From Lachnospiraceae bacterium (lineage in GTDB: Bacteria > Bacillota > Clostridia > Lachnospirales > Lachnospiraceae): a stretch of 12,078 bases of DNA. Below, one piece after another: positions 1 through 7,448 of the stretch (its first letter is position 1; each line of letters begins with the position of its first letter). Made by a program: the position numbers and the translations under genes. The stretch covers positions 1 through 12,078 of the forward strand of contig CAAFZP010000038.1 of the NCBI GenBank assembly GCA_900767585.1, read 5' to 3'. The notes under the pieces are model-generated. The model worked only from the letters and a program-made list of their open reading frames with translations, searched no databases and was not told the DNA's origin.

Positions 1-163
1 GGATACAGATGTTACGAAGCCGGCAGCCAAGGATACGAAACCGGCAAAGACAAATGACACAGCTTCGCCAAAGACCGGAGATGCGATGCCGGTTGCAGGG
101 ATGATGCTTGTTATGGCAGGAAGCCTGACCGGGTATGCCGTAATTCGAAGAAAAAGAAGATAA
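1..163 (+). CDS. C-terminal end of a sortase-anchored surface protein (partial)
   Basis: Only the last 53 codons are in the window; the reading frame is entered at base 2 and the start lies upstream. The visible part has a Lys/Pro/Thr-rich spacer (KPAAKDTKPAKTNDT), then the sorting motif SPKTGD, a hydrophobic stretch of about 18 residues (roughly codons 29-48) and a basic tail RRKRR before TAA. This is the standard layout of a Gram-positive cell wall sorting signal: sortase cuts between T and G of the LPXTG-like motif and joins the protein to peptidoglycan. The SPKTG variant, with S in place of L, is common in Lachnospiraceae (established knowledge). Nothing about the function of the exported part can be read from this fragment. 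It is followed 30 nt later by a terminator, so it is transcriptionally separate from the peptidase gene. Confidence 0.85.
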   Translation, partial: DTDVTKPAAKDTKPAKTNDTASPKTGDAMPVAGMMLVMAGSLTGYAVIRRKRR

Positions 164-193
164 ATCCTCCATCCTGAATGGGAAATGTGTGTG

Positions 194-236
194 CCGCGTG
201 CAGAGAAGAAAAATCTGTACGCGGTTTTTCTTTTTT
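194..236 (+). terminator. Rho-independent terminator of the surface-protein gene
   Basis: An 11-bp stem (194-204 against 214-224, CCGCGTGCAGA / TCTGTACGCGG) pairs fully apart from one G·U wobble. It closes a 9-nt A-rich loop and is followed directly by TTTTTCTTTTTT. It begins 30 nt after the stop codon of the upstream partial gene. Confidence 0.9.
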
Positions 237-238
237 AA

Positions 239-267
239 TTGTTATTTTTTACACTTTCCAATATAAT
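239..267 (+). promoter_or_regulatory. Sigma-A-type promoter of the peptidase/transporter unit
   Basis: The -35 box is TTGTTA (239-244; 4 of 6 consensus bases) and the -10 box is a perfect TATAAT (262-267), separated by exactly 17 bp. It begins just after the terminator T-tract and lies about 30 nt before the peptidase start. It is the only strong promoter seen upstream of the peptidase, binding protein-permease and ATPase genes. Confidence 0.75.
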
Positions 268-298
268 GAAGCTATGACAAAAATTGGGAGGTACACAT

Positions 299-3200
299 AT
301 GCCATACAAACGATACGGGAGACGTATCCTGACGATCCTGCTGGTGGGGATTTTATTTATTACGAACTGGGGGATGAACAACGCGCTGACGATGGTGCAG
401 GCAGCGGACACAAAGAATTATGCGAACGTTGTTGTGTTTGCGTATTTTAAGGGAGATACGGAAGGTGCTTCATATTTCCAGACAAACCGTGCGAAAATCC
501 TGGGTTTGTATGATGGCGGCCAGAATCGTTCTTTTACGAATTATCTGTCTGCTGTTTCCTATGGAAAACTTCGTGTGAACAATTATTTCCCACAGGATGA
601 TGGCACAACACTTTCTGCCTGCGCACTTTCCGTTACGGAAGCTTCTGTGCAGGCAGGTGGAAATATGGATACGACGATTGTGAGTGAAATCCTGGCAAGC
701 ATTCCGGCACTTTCCGGGCAGGTGCTCGACTATGACGGAGATGGATACATCGACAATCTCACTGTCATTATGAAGTCTGAGAAAGAATCCCAGACATCCG
801 GCAATTCACTCGTCGCGCATCACGCATTTTACCCGACAGACAAGAACTTACGATATGCCGGGAAGGAAGTCGGACATTACAACATGATCAATACACCGCA
901 GTTTTTAGGGGCAGGCAATACGACGATGGCTCAGGAATCCGGTGTACTCGCGCATGAATTCCTGCATGGACTTGGCTTCCCGGATCTTTATACAAGTGAT
1001 GGAACCTATCCGGTCGGAAACTGGGATATCATGGGCGGCGCAGATTATGGAATGTCTTACCCGCTTGCGTATATGCGGATGAAAGTGGGCGGCTGGCTTA
1101 TGCTGGATACGGTTACTACGTCGCAGACGCTGACACTGGACACACAGGATAAGCAGGATGGTCATCCGGCATACATTCTGAAATCACCGCTCAATGAGCA
1201 GGAGCTTTTTGTTGTGGAATTCCGGAAGAAGGATATGGGCCTCGACAGCTATGACCGGTTTATCGGAGGCTCCGGCGTGATTGTCTACCGGATCAACCCG
1301 GCAGTCGAAGGCTTAAGCAACCTGTATGGACAGACCGGTGTGTATGTGTTCCGCCCGCAACCGGGGCAGACAGGATATTCCCAGATGGCAGACAGCGTCT
1401 ATGAAGCATATCTTTCCAAAGAAAAAGGACGGACAACCATCGGCAAATCCGACCTTTCCGCAGGCCTCTCCGATGGCGCACTGACCTTCTCCGATGGAAC
1501 GAATTCGGGAATCGTGATCAGTGAAGTCGGCAGTGCCGAGGGCAGTCAGATTACTTTAAAGGTGGATTTTCCGAAGGTTTCGGACTCTGCAAAATGGACG
1601 GATTGTGGATTTGCCTCTGCAGCCGGAGACAGCAAAAATGCATGGAACCAGATAGTGATGACACTTTGCGGACAGAAACCGTACGTGCTTACGTATACGA
1701 AAGATGATGCAGCGCTTACGCTATATTCCTGTGAGAATGACACGTGGAAAAAACTGTATCAGCAGAAAATCTCCGAGAACTATGGAAATGAAATAAAGCT
1801 CTGTGCCTACAATGGATCGCTTTATTTTGCATATGCGGATGCGGCAGGGATAGAGATCGGAAAGCTGGATGCATCCTGCAGCCGTGTGACAGAGAAACAG
1901 ACGATTGCAGGCGCTGCGGATTTTGATATGCAGGCCGGCGCAGATGGCGTGTATCTTGTATACACGCAGAACAATACGACCGCATATGCGAGATGCTTCA
2001 AAGCCGGAAGTCTGTCCGTGACAACCAATCTCGGAAGTTATTACACGACAGCCGGGACAAATCATTTTGCAGGCCAGCCAAAGCTCCTTTCGATAGGCTC
2101 CTCGATGTATGCGTCCATACGAAACACAGGGACGATGGCAGTTCACACGTTTTGTCTGGATGCAAATGGAAACCACAAGGAAGTGAGTGATGCAGCGACA
2201 AAAGGAAGCACGTATGGCATGGCAACGGATGGAAAAAACCTGTATGTTGTCACGTGCAGCGAAGGCATACTTGTCAACCGGTATGATGGAAAAGTATGGC
2301 ATTGCTCTAAAATGAAAGATGGCACAATCTCGGATGTGGTTCCGGTGTGCAGGCAGGGATCACTGTTCGTGCTCACATCGGGTGCCTATACAGGGACAAC
2401 GAATCTGTACCGGTATGATGTGGCAAATGACCAATTTGCTCAGGAAGGAGTCTCACTCGATTCGTATTCTACATCGCAGACGATCTGTGCGGCGGATGGA
2501 ACGTTGTATGTTTCGTATCTGCGTGGGGCAGACAAGACGTTTGTCATCAAGAAAAAGAGCGTGACGGTGACGCCGGCTCCGGACCCAGATCCGGGAACGG
2601 GGGGTGAGGGAACGACCACGACGGAAGCGACCACGACCACGACGGAAACGACTACGACCACGACGGAGGCACCAACACCGACACCAACCCCAACACCGGT
2701 TGTAACGCCGGATGTGACGGTGTCCTATCACACGCACATCCAGACCTTTGGATGGGAGAACAACTGGCGGAAAAATGGCGCGATGTCCGGAACGAGCGGA
2801 CAGGCAAAACGCCTCGAAGGCATCGAAATCAAAGTATCCGGTAATTCCGGTCTCGGAATCCAGTACACGACGCATTGCCAGAGTTATGGCTGGCTGCCTT
2901 GGTCTGCGAACGGTGATATGAACGGCACGCAGGGGGAAGCAAAACGTCTGGAAGCAATTAAGATCCAGCTGACCGGATCCGACAAGGATAAATACGATGT
3001 CTATTACCGCGTGCACGCGCAGAGCTACGGCTGGCTTGGCTGGGCGGCAAATGGCGCTCCGGCGGGAACTGCGGGCTATGCGAAACGACTGGAAGGTATT
3101 CAGATTGTGGTCGTGAAGAAAGGTGCAGAATTTGACCGGAATATGCAGGAAATTATGTCACAATATGCAAATGCATTTTATGTTGCACCAGGGTTAAGTG

Positions 3201-3709
3201 CGAATCCCCAGATCGCAGGCGCGGACAGACCGAATGTTACATACCGGACCCATGTGCAGTCGTTTGGCTGGCAGGGCTGGAAGTATAACGGAGCGATGAG
3301 CGGTACGAGTGGTCAGGCGAAACGCCTCGAAGGAATTGAAATCAAACTGACGAATGCACCGTATTCGGGCGGCATCTGCTACACAACCCATGTGCAGAGC
3401 TACGGATGGCAGGAACCGACGAACCATCCATCTGCATGGCGAAGAAACGGAACGATGAGTGGCACGTCCGGGCAGGCAAAAAGACTTGAGGCCATCTGTA
3501 TTTCATTGACAGGAGACATGCAACAGCATTATGATGTATACTATCGTGTGCATGCACAGACATTTGGCTGGCTTGGCTGGGCAAAAAACGGCGCCCCGGC
3601 AGGAACCGCAGGGTATGCAAAACGATTGGAAGGGATAGAAATCCGCCTTGTGCCAAAGGGGCAGGCAGCTCCGGGCAGTACAGAAAGATCCTATATCTCA
3701 GCATATTAA
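299..3709 (+). CDS. Secreted M6-family (immune inhibitor A-like) zinc metallopeptidase with six ChW repeats
   Basis: An exported protease of 1136 residues. ATG at 299 is chosen because GGGAGG (286-291) lies 7 nt upstream; the in-frame TTG at 284 overlaps that ribosome binding site. Residues 1 to about 35 form a signal peptide (basic RYGRR, hydrophobic core, VQA-A cleavage site). The catalytic region (about 45-430) has DYDGDGYID (144-152), resembling a calcium-binding loop, the zinc site HEFLHGLGFPD (H219, E220, H223, with G226 and D229 as in HExxHxxGxxD) and WDIM shortly after as a likely Met-turn. Residues about 430-755 are rich in beta-strand-like YxxxY/Y-D-G segments and might be a propeller, but I cannot identify the family. 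A Pro/Thr linker (about 757-805) leads to two triads of ChW repeats with the GWxxWxxNGxxxGTxGxAKRLEGI signature. No sorting motif or C-terminal anchor is present, so wall association, if any, would depend on the ChW repeats. The active site appears intact. The transporter gene follows after 25 nt with no terminator, which suggests that released peptides feed uptake (inference). Confidence 0.92.
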   Translation: MPYKRYGRRILTILLVGILFITNWGMNNALTMVQAADTKNYANVVVFAYFKGDTEGASYFQTNRAKILGLYDGGQNRSFTNYLSAVSYGKLRVNNYFPQDDGTTLSACALSVTEASVQAGGNMDTTIVSEILASIPALSGQVLDYDGDGYIDNLTVIMKSEKESQTSGNSLVAHHAFYPTDKNLRYAGKEVGHYNMINTPQFLGAGNTTMAQESGVLAHEFLHGLGFPDLYTSDGTYPVGNWDIMGGADYGMSYPLAYMRMKVGGWLMLDTVTTSQTLTLDTQDKQDGHPAYILKSPLNEQELFVVEFRKKDMGLDSYDRFIGGSGVIVYRINPAVEGLSNLYGQTGVYVFRPQPGQTGYSQMADSVYEAYLSKEKGRTTIGKSDLSAGLSDGALTFSDGTNSGIVISEVGSAEGSQITLKVDFPKVSDSAKWTDCGFASAAGDSKNAWNQIVMTLCGQKPYVLTYTKDDAALTLYSCENDTWKKLYQQKISENYGNEIKLCAYNGSLYFAYADAAGIEIGKLDASCSRVTEKQTIAGAADFDMQAGADGVYLVYTQNNTTAYARCFKAGSLSVTTNLGSYYTTAGTNHFAGQPKLLSIGSSMYASIRNTGTMAVHTFCLDANGNHKEVSDAATKGSTYGMATDGKNLYVVTCSEGILVNRYDGKVWHCSKMKDGTISDVVPVCRQGSLFVLTSGAYTGTTNLYRYDVANDQFAQEGVSLDSYSTSQTICAADGTLYVSYLRGADKTFVIKKKSVTVTPAPDPDPGTGGEGTTTTEATTTTTETTTTTTEAPTPTPTPTPVVTPDVTVSYHTHIQTFGWENNWRKNGAMSGTSGQAKRLEGIEIKVSGNSGLGIQYTTHCQSYGWLPWSANGDMNGTQGEAKRLEAIKIQLTGSDKDKYDVYYRVHAQSYGWLGWAANGAPAGTAGYAKRLEGIQIVVVKKGAEFDRNMQEIMSQYANAFYVAPGLSANPQIAGADRPNVTYRTHVQSFGWQGWKYNGAMSGTSGQAKRLEGIEIKLTNAPYSGGICYTTHVQSYGWQEPTNHPSAWRRNGTMSGTSGQAKRLEAICISLTGDMQQHYDVYYRVHAQTFGWLGWAKNGAPAGTAGYAKRLEGIEIRLVPKGQAAPGSTERSYISAY
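2566..2712 (+). repeat. Pro/Thr low-complexity linker with degenerate ACG/ACC trinucleotide repeats
   Basis: This part of the peptidase gene encodes a PAPDPDP stretch, then runs of Thr interrupted by Glu (TTTTEA, TTTTTE, TTTTTTEA), then PTPTPTPTP. The DNA is a degenerate repeat of ACG/ACC codons. It separates the enzyme from the ChW region and is probably an extended, possibly glycosylated, surface linker. Confidence 0.8.
2717..3122 (+). repeat. First ChW triad (repeats 1-3) of the peptidase
   Basis: Three clostridial hydrophobic W repeats begin near 2717, 2858 and 2999. Each reads roughly Y-x-x-H-x-Q-[ST]-[FY]-G-W, then N-G, then G-T-x-G-x-A-K-R-L-E-[GA]-I. The three differ in a consistent way: type A has MSGTSGQAKRLEGIEIK, type B has TTH and AKRLEAI, and type C has YYRVHAQSYGWLGW with GAPAGTAGYAKRLEGI. 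ChW repeats are known from clostridial surface and secreted proteins; their ligand is not certain. Confidence 0.85.
3233..3655 (+). repeat. Second ChW triad (repeats 4-6), a copy of the first
   Basis: Repeats begin near 3236, 3374 and 3536 and repeat the A-B-C order of the first triad: repeat 4 resembles 1, repeat 5 resembles 2 and repeat 6 resembles 3. Repeat 5 has an insertion (QEPTNHPSAW) between the first and second Trp positions. A non-repetitive spacer of about 37 residues separates the triads. The arrangement suggests that a whole three-repeat block was duplicated. Confidence 0.8.
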
Positions 3710-3734
3710 AAAGAAAACAGGAGAGAAAGAAATT

Positions 3735-6032
3735 ATGAACGCAAAATGGAAGCGGCTTGTGACCGCAATTTTGATGATGGCGCTGCTGCTTGGACCGCTC
3801 GTGTCAATGCAGACGCCGGCGCGGGCGGCGGAGGAAAATGATGACAATACATTTGTTGTCGGCTTCGATGCGGAGTTCCCGCCATATGGCTACAAGGACG
3901 ATAACGGCGAATATGTCGGCTTCGATCTGGATCTGGCACAGGAGGTGTGCGACCGGAATGGCTGGACCTTAAAGAAACAGCCGATCGAGTGGAACTCGAA
4001 GGATATGGAATTAAATTCCGGTTCGATCAGCTGTATCTGGAACGGATTCACGATGAACGGCAGAGAAGATGACTATACTTGGACAAAGCCATATGTGGAT
4101 AATTCACAGGTGGTTGTCGTGCGTAAGGATTCCGGCATCACACAGCTGTCCGATCTTTCAGGGAAGGTCGTTGCCGTGCAGGCAGACAGCTCTGCGCTTG
4201 CGGCACTCACAGGCGAGGATGCAAGCGAGGAGAATAAAGCACTGTGTGAGACCTTCAAGGATCTGCAGCAGGTAGGTGATTACAACAGTGCATTCATGAA
4301 TCTGGAGTCGGGCGCAGTCAATGCAATCTGTATGGATATCGGTGTTGCAAACTATGAGATCGAATCCCGCGGAGATAAATTCATGATGCTCGAGGATCGT
4401 CTGTCTTCCGAGGAATACGGAATCGGATTTAAAAAGGGAAATACAGAGCTCCGTGATAAAGTGCAGGCAACGCTGCTTGATATGCTTGCCGATGGTACAT
4501 TTGACGAGATTGCAGAAAAATGGGGACTGGAGGAATCCATCTGTCTGACTGCAGACGATGAGGTGCAGGAAGAGACAGCCGCAGATGACAATACATTTGT
4601 TGTCGGGTTCGATGCGGAGTTCCCACCATATGGATATAAAAACGATGACGGCGAATACGTCGGCTTCGATCTGGATCTGGCACAGGAGGTATGTGACCGG
4701 AACGGCTGGATCTTGAAGAAGCAGCCAATCGAGTGGAACTCGAAGGATATGGAATTAAATTCCGGTTCGATCAGCTGTATCTGGAACGGATTTACAATGA
4801 ATGGAAGAGAAGATGCATACACATGGACGACGCCGTATGTCGATAATTCGCAGGTAGTCGTTGTGCGTAAGGATTCCGGTATCACACAGCTCACCGATCT
4901 TTCAGGGAAGGTCGTTGCCGTGCAGGCAGACAGCTCTGCGCTTGCGGCACTCACAGGTGAGGATGCAAGCGAGGAGAATAAAGCGCTTGCAGAGACGTTC
5001 AAGGAACTGCAGCAGGTAGGCGATTACAACAGTGCATTCATGAATCTGGAGTCGGGCGCGGTCAATGCGATCTGCATGGATATCGGTGTTGCAAACTACG
5101 AGATCGAATCCCGCGGGGATAAATTCATGATGCTCGAGGATCGTCTGTCTTCCGAGGAATACGGAATCGGATTTAAAAAGGGGAATACAGAACTCCGTGA
5201 TAAAGTACAGGCGACATTGCTTGATATGCTTGCCGATGGTACATTTGAGAAGATCGCAGAGAAATGGGGCCTGGAGGAATCTGTCTGCCTGTCGCCGGAC
5301 GATCAGGTGCAGGATGGAAATGCCGCTGCGGCAACTGCGACAGATACCACATCCACAGGCAAGAAGAACACAAGCTTCTGGGATAAGTTCTGCTCGATCA
5401 CAAAGCAGCTTGCAGAAGGTCTGCTCGCATCCCTGGTGATCTTCTTCCTGACACTTTTGTTCTCCCTGCCGCTCGGACTTCTGGTTGCAGCAGGCAGAAT
5501 GTGTAAGATCGCGCCGATCCGCTGGCTGGTGAAGTTCTATATCTCCATCGCACGCGGTACGCCTCTGATGTTACAGCTTTTGGTTGTATTTTACGGACCA
5601 TACTATCTGTTTGGCGCGACGCTTACGACAAGCTATCGTTTCCAGGCAGTTATCATTGGATTTGCCTTAAACTATGCAGCATATTTCGCAGAGATCTACC
5701 GCTCCGGTATTCAGGCTGTGCCACAGGGACAGCATGAGGCAGCGAAGATCTTAGGATACAGCAAGAGCCAGACGTTCTTCAAGATCGTGTTCCCGCAGAT
5801 GGCGAAGAACATCCTGCCTTCAGTCACAAACGAGGTTATCACATTGGTTAAGGATACGTCTCTTGCGTTTGCTATTTCTTATACAGAGATGTTCACACTT
5901 GCCAAGCAGGTGGCTGCCGCACAGACAACAATCATGCCGCTGTTTATCGCAGGTGTATTCTATTACATCTTCAACTTTGTCGTTGCATTTGTGATGGAGA
6001 AGATTGAAAAGCGCATGAATTATTATCGTTAG
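3735..6032 (+). CDS. Amino acid ABC transporter: two tandem substrate-binding domains fused to the permease (GlnP-like)
   Basis: A single 765-residue protein combines binding protein and membrane domain for polar amino acid import. The ATG at 3735 is preceded by AGGAG (3719-3723); an upstream in-frame start at 3648 would lie inside the peptidase gene. Residues 1-31 are a signal sequence (KWKR, hydrophobic core, ARA-A). Two SBP_bac_3 family domains follow at residues 36-278 and 284-526, differing at about 14 of 243 positions. The Asp/Ala-rich segment to about 547 is a linker. Residues 548-765 form a HisM/GlnP-type permease with several membrane helices and the EAA loop for ATPase contact (E668-A669-A670, G674, then a conserved I..P). 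Fused tandem binding domains are known from lactococcal GlnPQ, where the domains diverge and bind with different affinities. Here the ligand-pocket regions look the same in both copies, so identical specificity is likely. The substrate (Gln, Glu, His, Arg, Cys or other) cannot be fixed from sequence. The ATPase partner is 13 nt downstream. Confidence 0.93.
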   Translation: MNAKWKRLVTAILMMALLLGPLVSMQTPARAAEENDDNTFVVGFDAEFPPYGYKDDNGEYVGFDLDLAQEVCDRNGWTLKKQPIEWNSKDMELNSGSISCIWNGFTMNGREDDYTWTKPYVDNSQVVVVRKDSGITQLSDLSGKVVAVQADSSALAALTGEDASEENKALCETFKDLQQVGDYNSAFMNLESGAVNAICMDIGVANYEIESRGDKFMMLEDRLSSEEYGIGFKKGNTELRDKVQATLLDMLADGTFDEIAEKWGLEESICLTADDEVQEETAADDNTFVVGFDAEFPPYGYKNDDGEYVGFDLDLAQEVCDRNGWILKKQPIEWNSKDMELNSGSISCIWNGFTMNGREDAYTWTTPYVDNSQVVVVRKDSGITQLTDLSGKVVAVQADSSALAALTGEDASEENKALAETFKELQQVGDYNSAFMNLESGAVNAICMDIGVANYEIESRGDKFMMLEDRLSSEEYGIGFKKGNTELRDKVQATLLDMLADGTFEKIAEKWGLEESVCLSPDDQVQDGNAAAATATDTTSTGKKNTSFWDKFCSITKQLAEGLLASLVIFFLTLLFSLPLGLLVAAGRMCKIAPIRWLVKFYISIARGTPLMLQLLVVFYGPYYLFGATLTTSYRFQAVIIGFALNYAAYFAEIYRSGIQAVPQGQHEAAKILGYSKSQTFFKIVFPQMAKNILPSVTNEVITLVKDTSLAFAISYTEMFTLAKQVAAAQTTIMPLFIAGVFYYIFNFVVAFVMEKIEKRMNYYR
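3840..4568 (+). repeat. Direct repeat copy 1 (substrate-binding domain 1)
   Basis: This 729-bp segment encodes the first binding domain and recurs at 4584-5312, a period of 744 bp. The encoded domains differ at only about 14 of 243 residues, including DDY to DAY and TKP to TTP around the end of the first lobe, and CETFKD to AETFKE. Confidence 0.9.
4584..5312 (+). repeat. Direct repeat copy 2 (substrate-binding domain 2)
   Basis: Second copy of the repeat at 3840-4568, separated from it by a 15-nt joint. Three tracts of 64-65 nt are identical to copy 1 including synonymous sites: 3984-4048 with 4728-4792, 4150-4213 with 4894-4957, and 4374-4438 with 5118-5182. Other parts, for example the first 150 nt, differ about every tenth base. 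Confidence 0.9.
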
Positions 6033-6045
6033 GAGGAGGTCGTTT

Positions 6046-6807
6046 ATGAATTTACTGGAAGTAAAAAATATAAAGAAAAGCTTCGATGATCTCGAGGTAC
6101 TAAAAGATATCAGTATGTCGGTGGCTGAAAGCGAGGTTATCTCGATTCTCGGACCATCCGGCTCCGGAAAATCGACCTTCCTTCGCTGTATGACGATGTT
6201 GGAGACGATTGACGGCGGTAGTATGGCGTATTGCGGAAAGGAAGCGGTTAATTCCGACAGTGGTGTTCCGGTCTATGCAAACAAGGCGGATTTAAAGGAA
6301 ATACAAAGCTACTACGGACTGGTGTTCCAGAATTTTAATCTGTTTCCGCATTATTCGGTACTGAAGAATATCGCAGATGCACCGATCCACGTGCAGAAGC
6401 GTGACAAGGACGAGGTATATGCCGAGGCGAAGGAACTGCTTCGCAAGATGAACTTGGAAGATAAGGGCGATTATTATCCATATCAGTTATCCGGCGGTCA
6501 GCAGCAGCGTGTGGCGATTGCCCGTGCGCTTGCGTTAAAGCCGAAGATGCTCTTCTTCGATGAGCCGACATCGGCGCTCGATCCGGAGCTTACAGCCGAG
6601 ATCTTAAAGGTGCTGAAGGAGCTTGCTGCAGAGAAGATGACAATGGTAATCGTAACCCATGAGATCGGTTTTGCCCGGAGCGTATCCGACCGCGTGATCT
6701 TCATGGATGGCGGCGTGATCGTCGAGGAAGGAAAGCCGGAGGATGTCATCGACAATCCGAAGACTGACCGTGCCAAGGCATTCCTGAAGAAAATGCAAGA
6801 GATGTAG
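6046..6807 (+). CDS. Polar amino acid ABC transporter ATPase (GlnQ/HisP type)
   Basis: A cytoplasmic ATPase of 253 residues that powers the upstream permease. All motifs are intact: Walker A GPSGSGKST (36-44), Q-loop VFQNFNLFPH (Q95), signature LSGGQQQRVAIARA (148 onward), Walker B MLFFDEP (D172, E173) with the D-loop SALDPE just after, and the switch His in VTHE (H205). Length and the FNLFPH sequence are typical of the polar amino acid uptake subfamily. The ribosome binding site AGGAGGAGG overlaps the stop codon of the permease gene and the gap is 13 nt, so the two genes are co-transcribed and probably translationally coupled. A strong terminator follows 27 nt after the stop. Function as the ATPase of this system is secure; the transported amino acid is not known. 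Confidence 0.95.
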   Translation: MNLLEVKNIKKSFDDLEVLKDISMSVAESEVISILGPSGSGKSTFLRCMTMLETIDGGSMAYCGKEAVNSDSGVPVYANKADLKEIQSYYGLVFQNFNLFPHYSVLKNIADAPIHVQKRDKDEVYAEAKELLRKMNLEDKGDYYPYQLSGGQQQRVAIARALALKPKMLFFDEPTSALDPELTAEILKVLKELAAEKMTMVIVTHEIGFARSVSDRVIFMDGGVIVEEGKPEDVIDNPKTDRAKAFLKKMQEM

Positions 6808-6833
6808 AGATGTATAAAATATACAAAAAATAA

Positions 6834-6879
6834 AATCCCCTGCAGACTGATAGAAACACATTGCGGTCTGCAGGGGATT
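6834..6879. terminator. Bidirectional terminator between convergent genes
   Basis: A perfect 14-bp inverted repeat (6834-6847 against 6866-6879, AATCCCCTGCAGAC) extends by a U·G and a G-C pair around a 14-nt loop. On the plus strand it is followed by CCTATTTTTG. On the minus strand the flank reads TTTTATTTTTTG. It lies between the ATPase stop (6807) and the stop of the leftward isomerase (6915), so it can end transcripts from both sides. Confidence 0.85.
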
Positions 6880-6914
6880 CCTATTTTTGTACCCTGTGCG
6901 TCCGTTTAAGAAGA

Positions 6915-7433
6915 TTACATCTTCTCCGGCTCGTCATACTCGACACCCTTCGTGTCGACGGTAACGGTCTTAATCCGCTGGTCTTCAAGCGGACGGTCCA
7001 TGTAGTCTGTCGGAACATCGGCAATCTTATTCACGATATCTAGACCATCTACAATCTTACCGAAAGCAGCATAGCTTCCGTCAAGGTGCGGACTGTTTTT
7101 GTGCATGATGAAAAACTGCGAACCGGCAGAGTTTGGCATCATCGTACGAGCCATGGAAAGCACACCCGGTTCGTGCTTCAGATCATTCGCAAAACCATTC
7201 TGTGCGAACTCTCCGCGGATCGAATACCCCGGTCCGCCGGTACCATTTCCATCCGGGCAGCCGCCCTGGATCATAAAACCATTGATGACACGGTGGAAGA
7301 TCAATCCATCGTAAAATCCCTTCTTGATCAGAGAGATAAAATTCTTGACTGTGTTTGGCGCAATATCCGGATATAATTCGAATGTCATAACATCGCCGGA
7401 TTCCATCGCCATTGTAACAATTGGATTTTCCAA
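6915..7433 (-). CDS. Cyclophilin-type peptidyl-prolyl cis-trans isomerase
   Basis: Catalyses cis-trans isomerisation of X-Pro bonds during protein folding; with no signal peptide it should be cytoplasmic. The protein has 172 residues when started at TTG (7433-7431), which gives MENPIVT, similar to how I recall Firmicute homologues beginning. This start has AAAGGA (7447-7442) 8 nt upstream. The ATG at 7442 would add three residues but would touch the ribosome binding site, leaving no spacing. Cyclophilin motifs in order: FELYPDIAPNTVKNF, FHRVINGFMIQGG (catalytic R48, F53, Q56), GEF, LSMAR, AGSQFFI (Q106, F107) and HLDG, where the Trp that human CypA uses to contact cyclosporin is His116. It is a compact single-domain bacterial cyclophilin. 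It is transcribed alone, divergent from mltG and convergent with the transporter. No special client is indicated. Confidence 0.93.
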   Translation of the reverse strand: MENPIVTMAMESGDVMTFELYPDIAPNTVKNFISLIKKGFYDGLIFHRVINGFMIQGGCPDGNGTGGPGYSIRGEFAQNGFANDLKHEPGVLSMARTMMPNSAGSQFFIMHKNSPHLDGSYAAFGKIVDGLDIVNKIADVPTDYMDRPLEDQRIKTVTVDTKGVEYDEPEKM

Positions 7434-7448
7434 AATTATCATCCTTTC

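Noticed and set aside
284..298. Earlier TTG start for the M6 peptidase
   Set aside because: The TTG overlaps the GGGAGG ribosome binding site of the ATG at 299 and would put extra residues before a normal signal peptide.
178..450. Short open frame over the terminator and promoter before the peptidase
   Set aside because: It runs through a hairpin terminator, a promoter and the peptidase signal peptide in another frame, and has no ribosome binding site.
3648..3734. N-terminal extension of the binding protein-permease
   Set aside because: It would overlap the peptidase coding region by 62 bases and precede the signal peptide; ATG 3735 has a ribosome binding site.
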